From contig NZ_CWGJ01000026.1 in the NCBI RefSeq assembly GCF_900000175.1, forward strand, positions 1-64,000: a stretch of 64,000 nt of DNA, in the 5' to 3' direction. This document shows positions 52,717 to 62,429 of the stretch, piece after piece. The translations under genes and the position numbers were made by a program. Positions within the stretch are counted from its first letter, which is position 1, and every line of letters begins with the position of its first letter. This DNA is from Estrella lausannensis (lineage in GTDB: Bacteria > Chlamydiota > Chlamydiia > Chlamydiales > Criblamydiaceae). The notes under the pieces were generated by a model. The model searched no databases, had not been told where the DNA came from, and saw only the letters and a list, made by a program, of their open reading frames with translations.

Positions 52717-54801
52717 ATGAAAAAGACTGAAATCCACAATCGGCTGGAAGAGATATTGTCCTTAAAAAGCTATGGTGAGCTATCCACTTTCTCCGACCCG
52801 GAGAAATGGAAAGAGATGTCAAAGCCCGAGAGGGAGTTACTTGGCAATCTCTTCATCATGCATGGGAGCGAACTGGCGCTGAAAGGAAGTCAGGACGCTA
52901 TACGCTGCCTGCGCCTTGCTGCCAAGGCCGCCCCCACATCGGCACACGTTTTTTTCAAAATCGGTGAAGCGTACGTCGGCATGGGGCAAAACCCCAAAAT
53001 TTTGAAGGCGGCTTGCCGGTCTTTTGCCAAAGCTGTCAACCTCAACCCTGAATATTATGAAGCATGGGCCGCCTACGCTCTGACCGAGACGCTTTGTGGA
53101 GAGCTTTCCCGGGATGTCGAGGGACTTATGCAGGCAGATCGTAAATATCAGACAGCTTATGACCTCTTGCTGAAAAATGATCAGGTCAATCCTTCCTCGC
53201 TTTGCTGGCGCTGGGGTGGCCTTTGGTACCGCATTGCCAGGATCAGCGGCGAGCCATCCGATTATCACGAAGCGATCAAAAAATTTACCCTTGCCAAAGA
53301 AGCAGGTATCGACGAGCCCGATTTTTTAAACGATTTCGGCAACTTAGTGGCCGAACAGGCTAGCCTGACGGGCTCGATTGAATTGTTCATGAAAGCTGCA
53401 GCCGAATATGAAGAGTGTATCCTGAAAAATCCTAAGCACACTTCGGCCTATCTGAACTTGGGCTGCGCTAACATGAGGCTTTTTGAAGCCACGGGCGAGC
53501 TGGAGTACTACACAAGAGGCGACCAGGCTTTCAGAGCCTCTTCCGATATTGATCCGCATCAGGGAGTTTTGTGGCTTTTCTGGGGTATGTTGGAGCTGAT
53601 GCTGGCCAAGAGAAAACAGGGTCCGGTCGATGAAAAAGAAGAGATGTTCTTAAGCGCCATGAAGAAATTTGAGGTGGCCGACCTCTGCGATCCGAACCAT
53701 CCTGCGATTCTCCTGAGATGGGGAGAGGCTTTAATGTGCCTCGGGGGGCTCGTCGAGAGTTGCGAACACTTGAAAGAGGGCCTTGAAAAAATCAAGAAAT
53801 GCATCCAGAAAGATCCTGAAAGAACTGAAGCGTGGTATTTCCACGGCAGAATACTGGCGGAATTAGGCCGCTATTTTCAGGATGAAAGGATCTTGACCGA
53901 AGCCAAGGAGAAATACCTGGCAGGGCTGAAGCTCGACCCCCATTTTACCGCATTTCACTATGGTCTTGGCTTGGTGTCCTTAGAGCTTTTTGAGGCAACA
54001 GCAGAGGTCGAGCCTCTTGAGGATGCGTTAGAGCATCTTAAAGAGGTGGCGGCAACTCCGGCGGCTTTGCCCCCGCAGTTTTGGCTGGATATGGGTGTGG
54101 CGCACTTGAGGCTCGGCGAAGTGACAAAAGATGTCGATGAGGTCCGCGAGTCGCTCTTAGCAATCGAAAAAGCGCTTGAGCCGTTTGAAGGACGGAAGCC
54201 AACTCCGCTTTTGCTCGATATCTTGTGCCACTACGCCATGGCAAAGACAGCGTACGGGGATCTCACGGACGATCCTCAACATGTCGAGGCGGCAGCTAAG
54301 ATTTTCAACCAGATTCTGCAGGAAGACAAAAGCTTTGAATCTGTGCGATTCCATTACGCCCTGGCGCTGCAGCACTTGGGGGAAATGGTGGCTGATGCCG
54401 ATATTTTGCGCGAGTCGATTCACCAGTATGAGGAAGCGATCAAGGAGGATCCGGAAGATGATATGGCGTGGAACGGACTGGGTGTTTCACTGATCTCTCT
54501 CTCCGAAATGGTCGACGATCCCATGCATCAAGACGAGGTGGAGGCGATGCGGCATTTGGCAGAAACGAAGCTCTTAGCGGCAGCTTCCCTAGGTTGCCTT
54601 GAGTCTTACTATAGTCTGGCTTGTCTGTTTTCTATCTCTGAGAATTTGCACGCTTCCATGTATTACCTGGAGAAGGCGCGCCAGCAGGGCTCATTGCCTC
54701 CGCTCGATGACATGATGCATGATGAATGGCTGACAAAGACGCGTGCCAGCGACGAATTCCGTTCTTTTATCCGCTTACTGCACAGGGATGGCGAAGAGTA
54801 G
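52717..54801 (+). CDS. Large tetratricopeptide-repeat protein
   Basis: 694 residues from ATG 52717; GTG 52663 would add 18. Most of the chain is TPR helices, with repeats such as AHVFFKIGEAYVGMGQ, AWAAYALTETLCGELS, TSAYLNLGCANMRLFEATGELEYYTRGDQAF and DMAWNGLGVSLISLSEMV. Many repeats carry an insertion of the form ATGE.EYY before the second helix. There is no signal peptide or enzyme domain, so it is a scaffold for protein contacts in the cytoplasm. Its partners are unknown; chlamydial TPR proteins often serve as secretion chaperones, which is a possibility only. It converges on typA with a shared terminator. Confidence 0.85.
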   Translation: MKKTEIHNRLEEILSLKSYGELSTFSDPEKWKEMSKPERELLGNLFIMHGSELALKGSQDAIRCLRLAAKAAPTSAHVFFKIGEAYVGMGQNPKILKAACRSFAKAVNLNPEYYEAWAAYALTETLCGELSRDVEGLMQADRKYQTAYDLLLKNDQVNPSSLCWRWGGLWYRIARISGEPSDYHEAIKKFTLAKEAGIDEPDFLNDFGNLVAEQASLTGSIELFMKAAAEYEECILKNPKHTSAYLNLGCANMRLFEATGELEYYTRGDQAFRASSDIDPHQGVLWLFWGMLELMLAKRKQGPVDEKEEMFLSAMKKFEVADLCDPNHPAILLRWGEALMCLGGLVESCEHLKEGLEKIKKCIQKDPERTEAWYFHGRILAELGRYFQDERILTEAKEKYLAGLKLDPHFTAFHYGLGLVSLELFEATAEVEPLEDALEHLKEVAATPAALPPQFWLDMGVAHLRLGEVTKDVDEVRESLLAIEKALEPFEGRKPTPLLLDILCHYAMAKTAYGDLTDDPQHVEAAAKIFNQILQEDKSFESVRFHYALALQHLGEMVADADILRESIHQYEEAIKEDPEDDMAWNGLGVSLISLSEMVDDPMHQDEVEAMRHLAETKLLAAASLGCLESYYSLACLFSISENLHASMYYLEKARQQGSLPPLDDMMHDEWLTKTRASDEFRSFIRLLHRDGEE

Positions 54802-54816
54802 TTGCCACTCCATTGA

Positions 54817-54861
54817 TACCGTCTGGATCTCAGAATCCTAAATTTTGAGATTCTTTCGGTG
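54817..54861. repeat. Palindromic family A, minimal copy
   Basis: TACCGTCTGGATCTCAG to TGAGATTCTTTCGGTG, 45 bp, 15 bases past the TPR stop. Confidence 0.55.
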
Positions 54862-54876
54862 TGCTGTCATAATGAG

Positions 54877-54898
54877 GGCGCCCCTCTCAAGGGGCGCC
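54877..54898. terminator. Bidirectional terminator between TPR gene and typA
   Basis: A 9-bp G+C-rich stem (GGCGCCCCT/AGGGGCGCC) with a CTCA loop between convergent stops. Confidence 0.85.
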
Positions 54899-54907
54899 TA
54901 GACTAAT

Positions 54908-56734
54908 TTAGTTTTTAACTTCGCGCTCTTTGCGTTTTCTTTCGTTCTCGGTCAGAAACGTCTTACGCAGACGGATTTGAGCGGGCGTGATTTCTACCAG
55001 TTCATCATCTTCTATATAGTTGATTGCCTGTTCGAGCGAGAGTTGCCTTGGAGGGATCAAGATGATGTTTTCATCAGCTCCCGAAGCTCTTACGTTTGTC
55101 AGCTGCTTTGCCTTTGTCACGTTGACGATGAGGTCGTTGTCGCGGCTGTTTTCGCCTACGATCATCCCTTCATACACTTCGTCGCCCGGCTTCACAAACA
55201 ATACGCCTCTGTCTTGGAGGTTGAAGCAGGCAAAACCGTTGGTTTTTCCTGGGCAACCGGAGATCATCACCCCTTTTGTACGCCCTGCGATATTTCCTTT
55301 CCAAGGGGTGTAGCCTTCCAAGATCGCGGTGAGAATGCCAAGGCCGCGCGTCATGGTGAGGAAGTCTCCCCTGAGTCCCATGAGTCCTCTTGTCGGAACG
55401 AGGAATTCCAGTTTGGTGATGCCATGCTCGCTAGTCGAAAGGTGTTGCATCTCTCCTTTGCGCAGCGAGATCTCTTCGATGATTTTGCCGGAGTACTCTT
55501 CCGGAGTTTCGATGTAGACTCTTTCCACCGGTTCGCACTTAACGCCGTCTTCTTCTTTGATGATAACGCGCGGTTTCGAGACGGAAAACTCAAACCCTTC
55601 ACGGCGCATGCTCTCGATCAGAACCGACAGGTGCAACTCGCCGCGGCCGGCTACTGTTACCTTATCGACTTCGTCTTTCATTTCAATGCGCAGCGAGATA
55701 TTGGCTTTCTTTTCTCTCAGCAGTCTATCTTTAATCTTATTCATGGTGACATGCTTGCCGCTCTTGCCGACAAAAGGGCTCGAGTTGACGGAAATGTCGA
55801 CCGAAAGGGTGGGTTCGCCGATCTTGATTGCAGGAAGAGCTTCCGGTTTTCTCGGATCGGTGATGGTGTCGCCGATGGTTGCTTCCTCAGGAAGGCCGGA
55901 AATGATCACGATATCGCCTGACAGTGCTTCATCAATATCGACTTTTTTAAGGCCGAGGTACCCTTGGAGCTTGGAGACGGTGAAATTGGTCGCTTTTCCA
56001 TCGCCGTTGATGTGGATCAGCGTTTGTCCTTTTTTGACAACACCGCGCACAATCCTGCCGGTCACCTGCCTTCCTAAGAAGTCATCGTAAGACACCGTTG
56101 CAGCCTGCATCAGGAATGGTTCTTCGACTTCGCCGCCGGGTGCCGGAGTTGCCTCCAGAATCAGGTCGAAGAGAGGGGTCATGTCTGTTGATGGATCTTC
56201 CAGTGTTTTCTTGGCAAAGCCGGAGAGGCCTGAGGCGTAGATGTAGCGGAAGTCGAGCTGTTCATCTGTCGCTCCGAGTTCGGTAAAGAGGTCGAAGGTT
56301 TCGTTGAGGACTCTGTCGGGATCGGCCGATGGTCTGTCGATTTTGTTGATGACAACGATCGGCTTTAAGCCGAGGGCTAAAGATTTCGAGAGAACGAATC
56401 GCGTCTGCGGCATGGGGCCGTCTTGTGCATCGACGAGCAACAGAACGGAACCGACCATCCCCAGGATTCTTTCCACTTCTCCGGAAAAGTCAGCGTGGCC
56501 TGGCGTGTCGATGACGTTGATTTTGTAGTCTTCGTAGGGGATTGTCGTGTGCTTGGCAAAAATTGTGATTCCGCGTTCCTTTTCCTGATCGAAAGAGTCC
56601 ATGACGCGCTCAGGGATATCTTGGTTGTCACGGAATAGCTTTGACTGTCTTAGAAGACTGTCGAGAAGCGTTGTTTTGCCATGGTCGATGTGAGCGATGA
56701 TGGCGATATTGCGGATTTTATCGGAGTATTTCAT
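54908..56734 (-). CDS. typA: GTP-binding translational GTPase TypA/BipA
   Basis: TypA is an EF-G-like ribosome GTPase used under stress and in 50S assembly. The 608 residues have the G domain at the start (IAIIAHIDHGKTTLLDSL, RGITIFAKHT, DTPGHADFSGEVER, NKIDRPSADP), domain II (RQVTGRIVRGVVKKGQ), domains III and V (GRGELHLSVLIESMRREGFE, RGLMGLRGDFLTMTRG) and the BipA-specific C-terminal domain (VRASGADENIILIPPRQLSLEQAINYI). Length is normal. ATG 56734 follows AAAGGATC. Three hairpins stand in the leader, so expression may be controlled at RNA level. Confidence 0.96.
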   Translation of the reverse strand: MKYSDKIRNIAIIAHIDHGKTTLLDSLLRQSKLFRDNQDIPERVMDSFDQEKERGITIFAKHTTIPYEDYKINVIDTPGHADFSGEVERILGMVGSVLLLVDAQDGPMPQTRFVLSKSLALGLKPIVVINKIDRPSADPDRVLNETFDLFTELGATDEQLDFRYIYASGLSGFAKKTLEDPSTDMTPLFDLILEATPAPGGEVEEPFLMQAATVSYDDFLGRQVTGRIVRGVVKKGQTLIHINGDGKATNFTVSKLQGYLGLKKVDIDEALSGDIVIISGLPEEATIGDTITDPRKPEALPAIKIGEPTLSVDISVNSSPFVGKSGKHVTMNKIKDRLLREKKANISLRIEMKDEVDKVTVAGRGELHLSVLIESMRREGFEFSVSKPRVIIKEEDGVKCEPVERVYIETPEEYSGKIIEEISLRKGEMQHLSTSEHGITKLEFLVPTRGLMGLRGDFLTMTRGLGILTAILEGYTPWKGNIAGRTKGVMISGCPGKTNGFACFNLQDRGVLFVKPGDEVYEGMIVGENSRDNDLIVNVTKAKQLTNVRASGADENIILIPPRQLSLEQAINYIEDDELVEITPAQIRLRKTFLTENERKRKEREVKN

Positions 56735-56753
56735 ATGATCCTTTTCTTCCCAA

Positions 56754-56883
56754 CCCTCGTTAGAGGGAGTGTTTTAGGGGGTTTAGCTCTTATAAGGCCC
56801 TTCGGTGGCCCGGGGCCTTAGAGAGTGTTTACAAGACAGGATCAGGCGACTTCGCTGCTTGATCCTGTTTTGTAAACACTCTC
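56754..56883 (-). promoter_or_regulatory. Three-hairpin leader of typA
   Basis: On the minus strand, reading toward typA: a 24-bp stem with one wobble (56821-56844 with 56860-56883), a 7-bp stem TAAGGCC/GGCCTTA (56793-56820), and CCCTC-TAAC-GAGGG (56754-56767) about 20 bases before the ATG. It may act as an attenuator or simply as an upstream terminator; no known riboswitch class is recognised. Confidence 0.5.
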
Positions 56884-57130
56884 GTGGCGATGAGCGGAAC
56901 TTCTTTAGATTGTGTTTGTGTATTTAAAAATTTGAAAACTTTGTAAATATTTTATAAATTTTTTTATTTTTTATCAAGATGAATTGCCTTCGCCGCTCTG
57001 GTCGAGATTTTTTTGTTTGCCGCCCATTCCGAAAAATAGGGCCTTCTAATCAAAACATAGATATCTATTAAATTTCCAACTTCCCACCCCACTAATCGGA
57101 AGAATGCTCCATCCCCTGTGAGCTTCTGCT

Positions 57131-57152
57131 AAAACTCAATCCAGCAAACAAG
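57131..57152. repeat. Palindromic family B, fragment
   Basis: AAAACTCAATCCAGCAAACA repeats the core at 42202 almost exactly. Confidence 0.45.
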
Positions 57153-57504
57153 GGATCTAATTTCCGTCTTATCACGAGCTCTATGGGTTTGTTAGGGGAG
57201 ACTGCGCTTAGTACTGTTTGACTTAAGGTAAGTAAATTTTTTAATGAGATATATGGAGAAATCTTGTATAATAATAATAGTGGGAGAGCCTTTTCTGCTC
57301 CCTGTTTAAAGAAATTCTGTGCCTTTTCCTCTCGGGAGAATGAAAAGCGGAGGATATTTATAGAATGGTCCCGAAAAGAGAAGGCCATCCGTCCGTGCTT
57401 AAGAACAACAAGGAGTGACTTACCACAAAAACAAGAATGACGATCCTTAAATAACTTAAAGCATGGATTGTTATTTCCCTCTATTACGAACAAGGAGTGT
57501 TCTA

Positions 57505-60500
57505 ATGGGTGACGAATTAAGTTTTGGGAGCTATACCGGACTAGGAGGCGGGTATCCGATCGGAGGCGAAGGAAGCGGGACAGCTCCACTAGGTCAGACA
57601 CCTTCGACAAATCAGCAGGCACCAAGTGACAGCATTGAAAGCGGAGGTACTTCCCAAGCGTTTGCGCAGACGTTCTCTTCAGCGATCACTGACGGGCGCA
57701 TCTCAATAGCCGAATTTTCTCAGCTTGTCCAGGTAGCCCTCAATGATGCCAAGCAGACAGAGGGTGAAGCGGCAAGCAAAGACGCTGAGGTCAACCGCAA
57801 TTTCAGCAAACTGATTGTGCAGGAGTTTATCGTCTTAAATCTTCTGCAGAATAATATCTTTGCCATGGGGCTGGAAGCTCAAGGGCTCTACAGCAACATG
57901 AATGCCGAAATTGATGCCATGAACTATGGCACCTATTCGGTCTATCAGGGTCAGACAGCAGACCAGCAGGCGGTCAGCGCCTACAATACAGCACTTGCCA
58001 ACTACAACGATCCCCATCATGCCGATTATCATAACGACACTGTCTTGAATCAGGCGAAAAATGATTATAATACCTATGCCGCGACCCGGCAGACGGAGAT
58101 CGACAACTACAACGCAATGGTGGACGCCTATAATGCGAACGCGGAGCTAAACAACGGTGCCATCGAAGATTTCAATTCCAATCTAAATCAGAACGCATGG
58201 GCAGAAAAAGGCCCCAGGCTTCCTGATCAGCCAGCTCCTCTTTCTCATTATCAAGGTACAGCTCCACAGCCCATCAGTGGTAATAACCCGGTCACATGCG
58301 GCACCCTAGGATCTCCCACCTACCTAAACCATGTTCCGAACATTAATGTGAATGATTTCATGGATCAGTTCTGGGGGCCGGCACAAGGATTTGTCTTGGG
58401 GCAAATGATTGATTTGATTCGCGCACTGGACTTCCACACGAACTTGGAAGCGTATGCGGCGCTTGCGGGAAACCTTAACGGATTTAAGCCGCAGTCCACG
58501 CTGATGCTGCAGTTGATGACATCGATCCTGACAGGAGACATGAACAGCCGGTCCTTACCTCTTGGCCTGCCGTTCCCCTCCACATTTATCAACCGGATGG
58601 CACAGAGAGCGGTGCTGGCTTCGATAGCGCTTCAGATGGGCGTCCAGCTTCCACCGACCTTGAGAATGCAAGTGCAGTATGCAATGATGGCGACGCTGTC
58701 GAAAGCGGCGCTCTTTGCCGCCTCCTCTCCGGCGATGCTCTTCTTGGGAGATCAGTTCTCAAGGCTCAGCCTCTCGGCTTCAGCCTATGCGCTCGCCATG
58801 TCGTACGGATTTGCCGGAAGGATCGGCTCCTCCGTTGAAGGGGCGGTGATGAGGAGAAACGTTTTAGACGCTATCAACCAAAACCCTCAGCTTGCCGGCT
58901 TGCCTTTCGGCGATAAGCTGGCGCTGGCAAGACAAGTGTGCGCCGGTTTGCAGCTGGGACTTTTGAACACTGCCGTCGTCAACATGGCGATCTCCCTGGG
59001 AGCGCCCGGGCTTGTCAACCAAGTGATGTTCAATGCCCTGAGGAACGCGGGATTTAGCGATGTTAGCGCCTCTCTCAGTTTAACATCGGCCATGAGCAAC
59101 AGATCCGCCTCTCTCCTCGCCCAAGGACTCATGGCCAATTCCTTAGTTTCAAGAGGGTTCTCGCCCGAGTTTGCTGCACAGGTTGCGGGTAATTCCGTGG
59201 CGAACGCTCTGGCGTTTGGGCCTTATGCCAATACTTCGGACTTCATGAACAGCTTAACATGGCAGCTGCAAGGGCAGGGACTTGACTTTGGCACTGCTCG
59301 TTCCCTTGCAATCGACTACACCGCCTCGATGATGGCCTCCAATCCGACTGCGCTCCTCTCCGGCAACTTCTTGGACACTGCCGTTATGCTGGGTTTGATC
59401 AGCCAGGACGTCTTTTTATCGGCCGCGGTCATGAACGCTGTTTTGTCGGGACTGGATCCGGCCCTCGGACCTTCCTACCAGGCCGCGGTACTCGCACTTT
59501 TGACAGCCTCGGATCCTTCCTTGGTTGCCGCCGCTTTCAACAACAGCCTCGGTGCAGCGGCTATCTTAGATAACTTGCCCCCCTCGACTCTCGGTCAAGT
59601 CAGGGATTCGATGTTCACCAACTTGCTCTCGCAGGGTGTGGATGCGGGATCTGCGTGGCAGATCGCAAGCAATTTTGTGGATGTGCTGAGAAATGGCGAG
59701 CCCTTTGCTCTTGCGTTCCAGATCAATCCTTTGGCGATCGGCTTTTTACAGTCGCAGCTGACCGCTTCCCTCGTGAACCGCGGCTTTTCGCCCGTCGAAG
59801 CAGCATCCCTTGCAAACGCGATGGTTGTCGCTTCCTTTGGAGCCCCTTCGGTCTTCAGCTCAGGAAACTTCTCCCTCGATTTGGCCAGAGCTCTCGATCT
59901 GGCCGGAGGAGCGCGGCTGGGATTGCTGCAGTACGGCATTACTTCCCAGCTGATCGCTCAAGGTGTGCCGCCAGCACAGGCAGCCCTTGCCGCCAGTGCC
60001 GTCGCATCGAGCGTCTTCAGCAACCCGCTGCTTGATCCGCTGACGCTGACAGCGTCCTTGCGCGATGCGCTGCTCTTGCAAAACTTAGGACTAAACCCGG
60101 GGCAGGCGCAAGATCTTGCTGTGTTGATTCTCAATTCGAGCATCTTAAACAACGACCTGGCAGCTCTCGCGGTCTTCTCAGGATTTGCAAACGGATCCGT
60201 AGGAGCGGCCTTGTTCGCGCAAGAGTTTACCAAAGCGCTCCTGACAGAGTCTTTGATCAGTCAGGGAATTGATCCCGCCATTGCAGGCGCGATCGCGGGT
60301 GCGGCTGCTGCGAGTGTTGCCGAAAGGGCGCTTGCCTATGCCACTTTCGACGCTGCCTTTAAAAGCGCAGTTGCAAGCTCCCTCGTCATTAACCAAGGGA
60401 TCGACCCGGCCGTTGCCAATGTGATCGCCCAGTCGCTCGTGATGAATGACGTGCTGAATTTAGGTTTGATGGAATCGACCCTCGCACAAGGGCTGCTTAC

Positions 60501-61665
60501 GGCAGGGTTCGGCCGCAATCTCTTTGAAGCCAGCGCCATCGCCTCGGTTGTCTTGGGCAGCGCGCTGAGAGTGCCCGATGTCCTTTCCAATGACATCGCG
60601 TTCAAAATGGCTCTGATCAACGCCACCGCCCTTACTTTGAACACCGATCTCGACGTGGCAAGAAATGTCATTGCTCAACTCGGCGCGGCCGATGTCGTGA
60701 TAAGGGATGCTCTGATAGCGCAGCTGACCGTCGCATTCCAAAACAATGGCTATCCGGATCTGGCAGTCGCCACCCTCATGGCGACAGCGGCGGCTCAGGG
60801 TATTATCCAAAACTCTTTTGGCTACACTCCGCAGACTGCCTTCCAGAATGCCTTCGGCAATCACATCATGTCGACCATTGGCGTTCCTTTGAGTGTGGCG
60901 GTAGAACTGTCGAGGAACTTCGAGCTCAGCAATCTGCTTGTTTTGGGAGCTTTGCAAAGCGATATCTCTTCAGCTCTTGTCAACACCAAGCTTTATAACG
61001 ATGCGCAGGCAGCCGCTCTTGCCGAGCAGTTGATTACCTTGGTTCTTGCGTATCCCTCCGCTTTCGAAAGTGATGTCAGCTTCCGTGATGTGGTGGCAGA
61101 CACCCTTTTCATCAATATGGGACTCGATATTGGAACGTCTTCGCAGATCGCTTCAGGCCTTGCTTTGGAAGGAATATTTAATCGTGAAGCGATCAAAAAT
61201 GAGGTGTATGCAAGTTTGGTGCTTGCAGGATACAGCCCCATTCAGGCGGAGATCCTCGCGATCAAAACGGCCGAGACATTCTTCTTGATCAATACGCCGG
61301 CGCTCGACCTGCCGACACTGGCGGGAGTTGCCCAGGCAATTGCCTTGTCATCCGCTTTCGGATTCCAGGAAATGGCCAACTCGATTGCCAACTCCCTTCT
61401 AGACAGAGGTCTTGTTGCCGATCCGACACTGAGGCAGAACCTGTCAGAGCAGATCGCAGCACAGGTGCTGGTCAACAGCGCTGCCTTTTCAGGTGTTGGG
61501 GCCTTCCAGGATGTCGTGAGGGATGCGCTGCTATCAGCGATCGGGACCCTGGACATCCAGACGGCTACATCGATTGCCTCGCAACTGGCGATCACCGATG
61601 CCCTCAGAATGGATGTTTTACAGCAAGCCATCATTAACGCGGGAGCTACATATGGTTTCTTCTAA
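57505..61665 (+). CDS. Giant helical-repeat protein, 1386 residues
   Basis: ATG 57505 with AAGGAG upstream is the clear start. Residues 1-45 are Gly/Ser/Pro-rich; about 45-290 are Gln/Asn/Tyr-rich helices (VYQGQTADQQAVSAYNTALANYNDPHH). From about 500 to the end there are roughly nine to ten units of about 80 residues of the form LV..G..P..A..LA..V......P..F.S...F..A...AL....G.....A..IA..L...D......L, for example VSRGFSPEFAAQVAG, ISQGIDPAIAGAIAG and VLAGYSPIQAEILAI. They should stack as an alpha-solenoid. Very rich in Ala, Leu, Ser. No signal peptide or enzyme motif; a secreted or structural protein is a fair guess. The next gene overlaps its end by 14 bases. Confidence 0.85.
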   Translation: MGDELSFGSYTGLGGGYPIGGEGSGTAPLGQTPSTNQQAPSDSIESGGTSQAFAQTFSSAITDGRISIAEFSQLVQVALNDAKQTEGEAASKDAEVNRNFSKLIVQEFIVLNLLQNNIFAMGLEAQGLYSNMNAEIDAMNYGTYSVYQGQTADQQAVSAYNTALANYNDPHHADYHNDTVLNQAKNDYNTYAATRQTEIDNYNAMVDAYNANAELNNGAIEDFNSNLNQNAWAEKGPRLPDQPAPLSHYQGTAPQPISGNNPVTCGTLGSPTYLNHVPNINVNDFMDQFWGPAQGFVLGQMIDLIRALDFHTNLEAYAALAGNLNGFKPQSTLMLQLMTSILTGDMNSRSLPLGLPFPSTFINRMAQRAVLASIALQMGVQLPPTLRMQVQYAMMATLSKAALFAASSPAMLFLGDQFSRLSLSASAYALAMSYGFAGRIGSSVEGAVMRRNVLDAINQNPQLAGLPFGDKLALARQVCAGLQLGLLNTAVVNMAISLGAPGLVNQVMFNALRNAGFSDVSASLSLTSAMSNRSASLLAQGLMANSLVSRGFSPEFAAQVAGNSVANALAFGPYANTSDFMNSLTWQLQGQGLDFGTARSLAIDYTASMMASNPTALLSGNFLDTAVMLGLISQDVFLSAAVMNAVLSGLDPALGPSYQAAVLALLTASDPSLVAAAFNNSLGAAAILDNLPPSTLGQVRDSMFTNLLSQGVDAGSAWQIASNFVDVLRNGEPFALAFQINPLAIGFLQSQLTASLVNRGFSPVEAASLANAMVVASFGAPSVFSSGNFSLDLARALDLAGGARLGLLQYGITSQLIAQGVPPAQAALAASAVASSVFSNPLLDPLTLTASLRDALLLQNLGLNPGQAQDLAVLILNSSILNNDLAALAVFSGFANGSVGAALFAQEFTKALLTESLISQGIDPAIAGAIAGAAAASVAERALAYATFDAAFKSAVASSLVINQGIDPAVANVIAQSLVMNDVLNLGLMESTLAQGLLTAGFGRNLFEASAIASVVLGSALRVPDVLSNDIAFKMALINATALTLNTDLDVARNVIAQLGAADVVIRDALIAQLTVAFQNNGYPDLAVATLMATAAAQGIIQNSFGYTPQTAFQNAFGNHIMSTIGVPLSVAVELSRNFELSNLLVLGALQSDISSALVNTKLYNDAQAAALAEQLITLVLAYPSAFESDVSFRDVVADTLFINMGLDIGTSSQIASGLALEGIFNREAIKNEVYASLVLAGYSPIQAEILAIKTAETFFLINTPALDLPTLAGVAQAIALSSAFGFQEMANSIANSLLDRGLVADPTLRQNLSEQIAAQVLVNSAAFSGVGAFQDVVRDALLSAIGTLDIQTATSIASQLAITDALRMDVLQQAIINAGATYGFF

Positions 61666-62398
61666 AGAAGGCGCGAAGGAGAGCGGCGAAAGGCCACAGC
61701 CAACCGGTTTGAAAGGGATCGTAGATCCACATGCCAAGCGCTCCGGGAAGGAAGTTTTAGCTGCGGAAGTAGCGAAGAAAGCTGCCAGCAAAGTCTTCAG
61801 GAATAAGGAAGCTTTTGTCTCCAAGGATGCGTTCCGGGAAGCTTTGGCCAAGGCTTTGGAAGATACGGGAAAGGTTCCGAAAGATAAGTGCCGAGAATTT
61901 GCCGATAAGGTGGAAGTAGGGCTTGCCCTTTGGGGAGCAAAAGACCCTCTGAAGCAGCCGATGCAGGGTCTGGTCATGGAGCTTGACGTGCTGCGCGAAA
62001 AATTGATGGAGGTGGCGATCGAGTCATTCTACCCGATATTCGGCGAAAAGAAAGCACGTGACAAAGCCCGGGAGTTCGTCGTTCTCCTTTTGGGAGAGCC
62101 CGGATTTAAGAAGGGCAAGGATAAGAGGAAGTCGCTGCTTGAGCAAATAACGGATCAGATCCAGGCACTGATGGTTGTCACTAAAGGTAAGATGAATCCT
62201 GATCTAGCCCAGGATCTGATCAAAAATACAATCATCAAGTCGGTCAGCGAAGGAGCCCAGTGCGACCTCGACGCCTTTATTCTCAACGAAGCTCTGAACG
62301 CACCCGGCAAAAAGCTGTTGACCACGATGCATGACGCGATGATTGCCAAAGCGGCGGGAGGAGGAGAAAAAGGATTCAGTATGCCGCTGCAGATATAG
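61652..62398 (+). CDS. Hypothetical charged helical protein, partner of the repeat protein
   Basis: 248 residues from ATG 61652, which lies inside the last codons of the repeat-protein gene with GGGAG in front; the longer frame from 61523 is a shadow of that gene. The product is helical, rich in Lys, Glu and Ala, without membrane segments (SGKEVLAAEVAKKAASKVF, FADKVEVGLALWGAKDP, ARDKAREFVVLLLGEPGFKKGKDKR). No family is recognised. The overlap argues for coupled synthesis, so a chaperone or second component for the 1386-residue protein is plausible. Confidence 0.8.
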   Translation: MVSSKEGAKESGERPQPTGLKGIVDPHAKRSGKEVLAAEVAKKAASKVFRNKEAFVSKDAFREALAKALEDTGKVPKDKCREFADKVEVGLALWGAKDPLKQPMQGLVMELDVLREKLMEVAIESFYPIFGEKKARDKAREFVVLLLGEPGFKKGKDKRKSLLEQITDQIQALMVVTKGKMNPDLAQDLIKNTIIKSVSEGAQCDLDAFILNEALNAPGKKLLTTMHDAMIAKAAGGGEKGFSMPLQI

Positions 62399-62429
62399 CG
62401 AATAATTTACCCTAAGGGAGATCGATGCC

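Larger units (their letters stand above)
56735..57504. other. 770-bp gap between typA and the helical-repeat gene
   Basis: Holds the hairpin-rich typA leader (56754-56883), an AT-rich stretch (56900-57000), a family B fragment near 57131-57152, and A/T-rich DNA with TATAAT at 57266-57271 that may serve the gene at 57505. The minus-strand frame at 57092-57625 is not accepted. Confidence 0.65.

Noticed and set aside
54977-55921. A 314-codon frame opposite typA
   Set aside because: It is the antisense shadow of conserved typA codons.
57092-57625. A 177-codon minus-strand frame
   Set aside because: It covers the promoter region, ribosome site and first codons of the well-supported gene at 57505, has no start signals and no recognisable domain.
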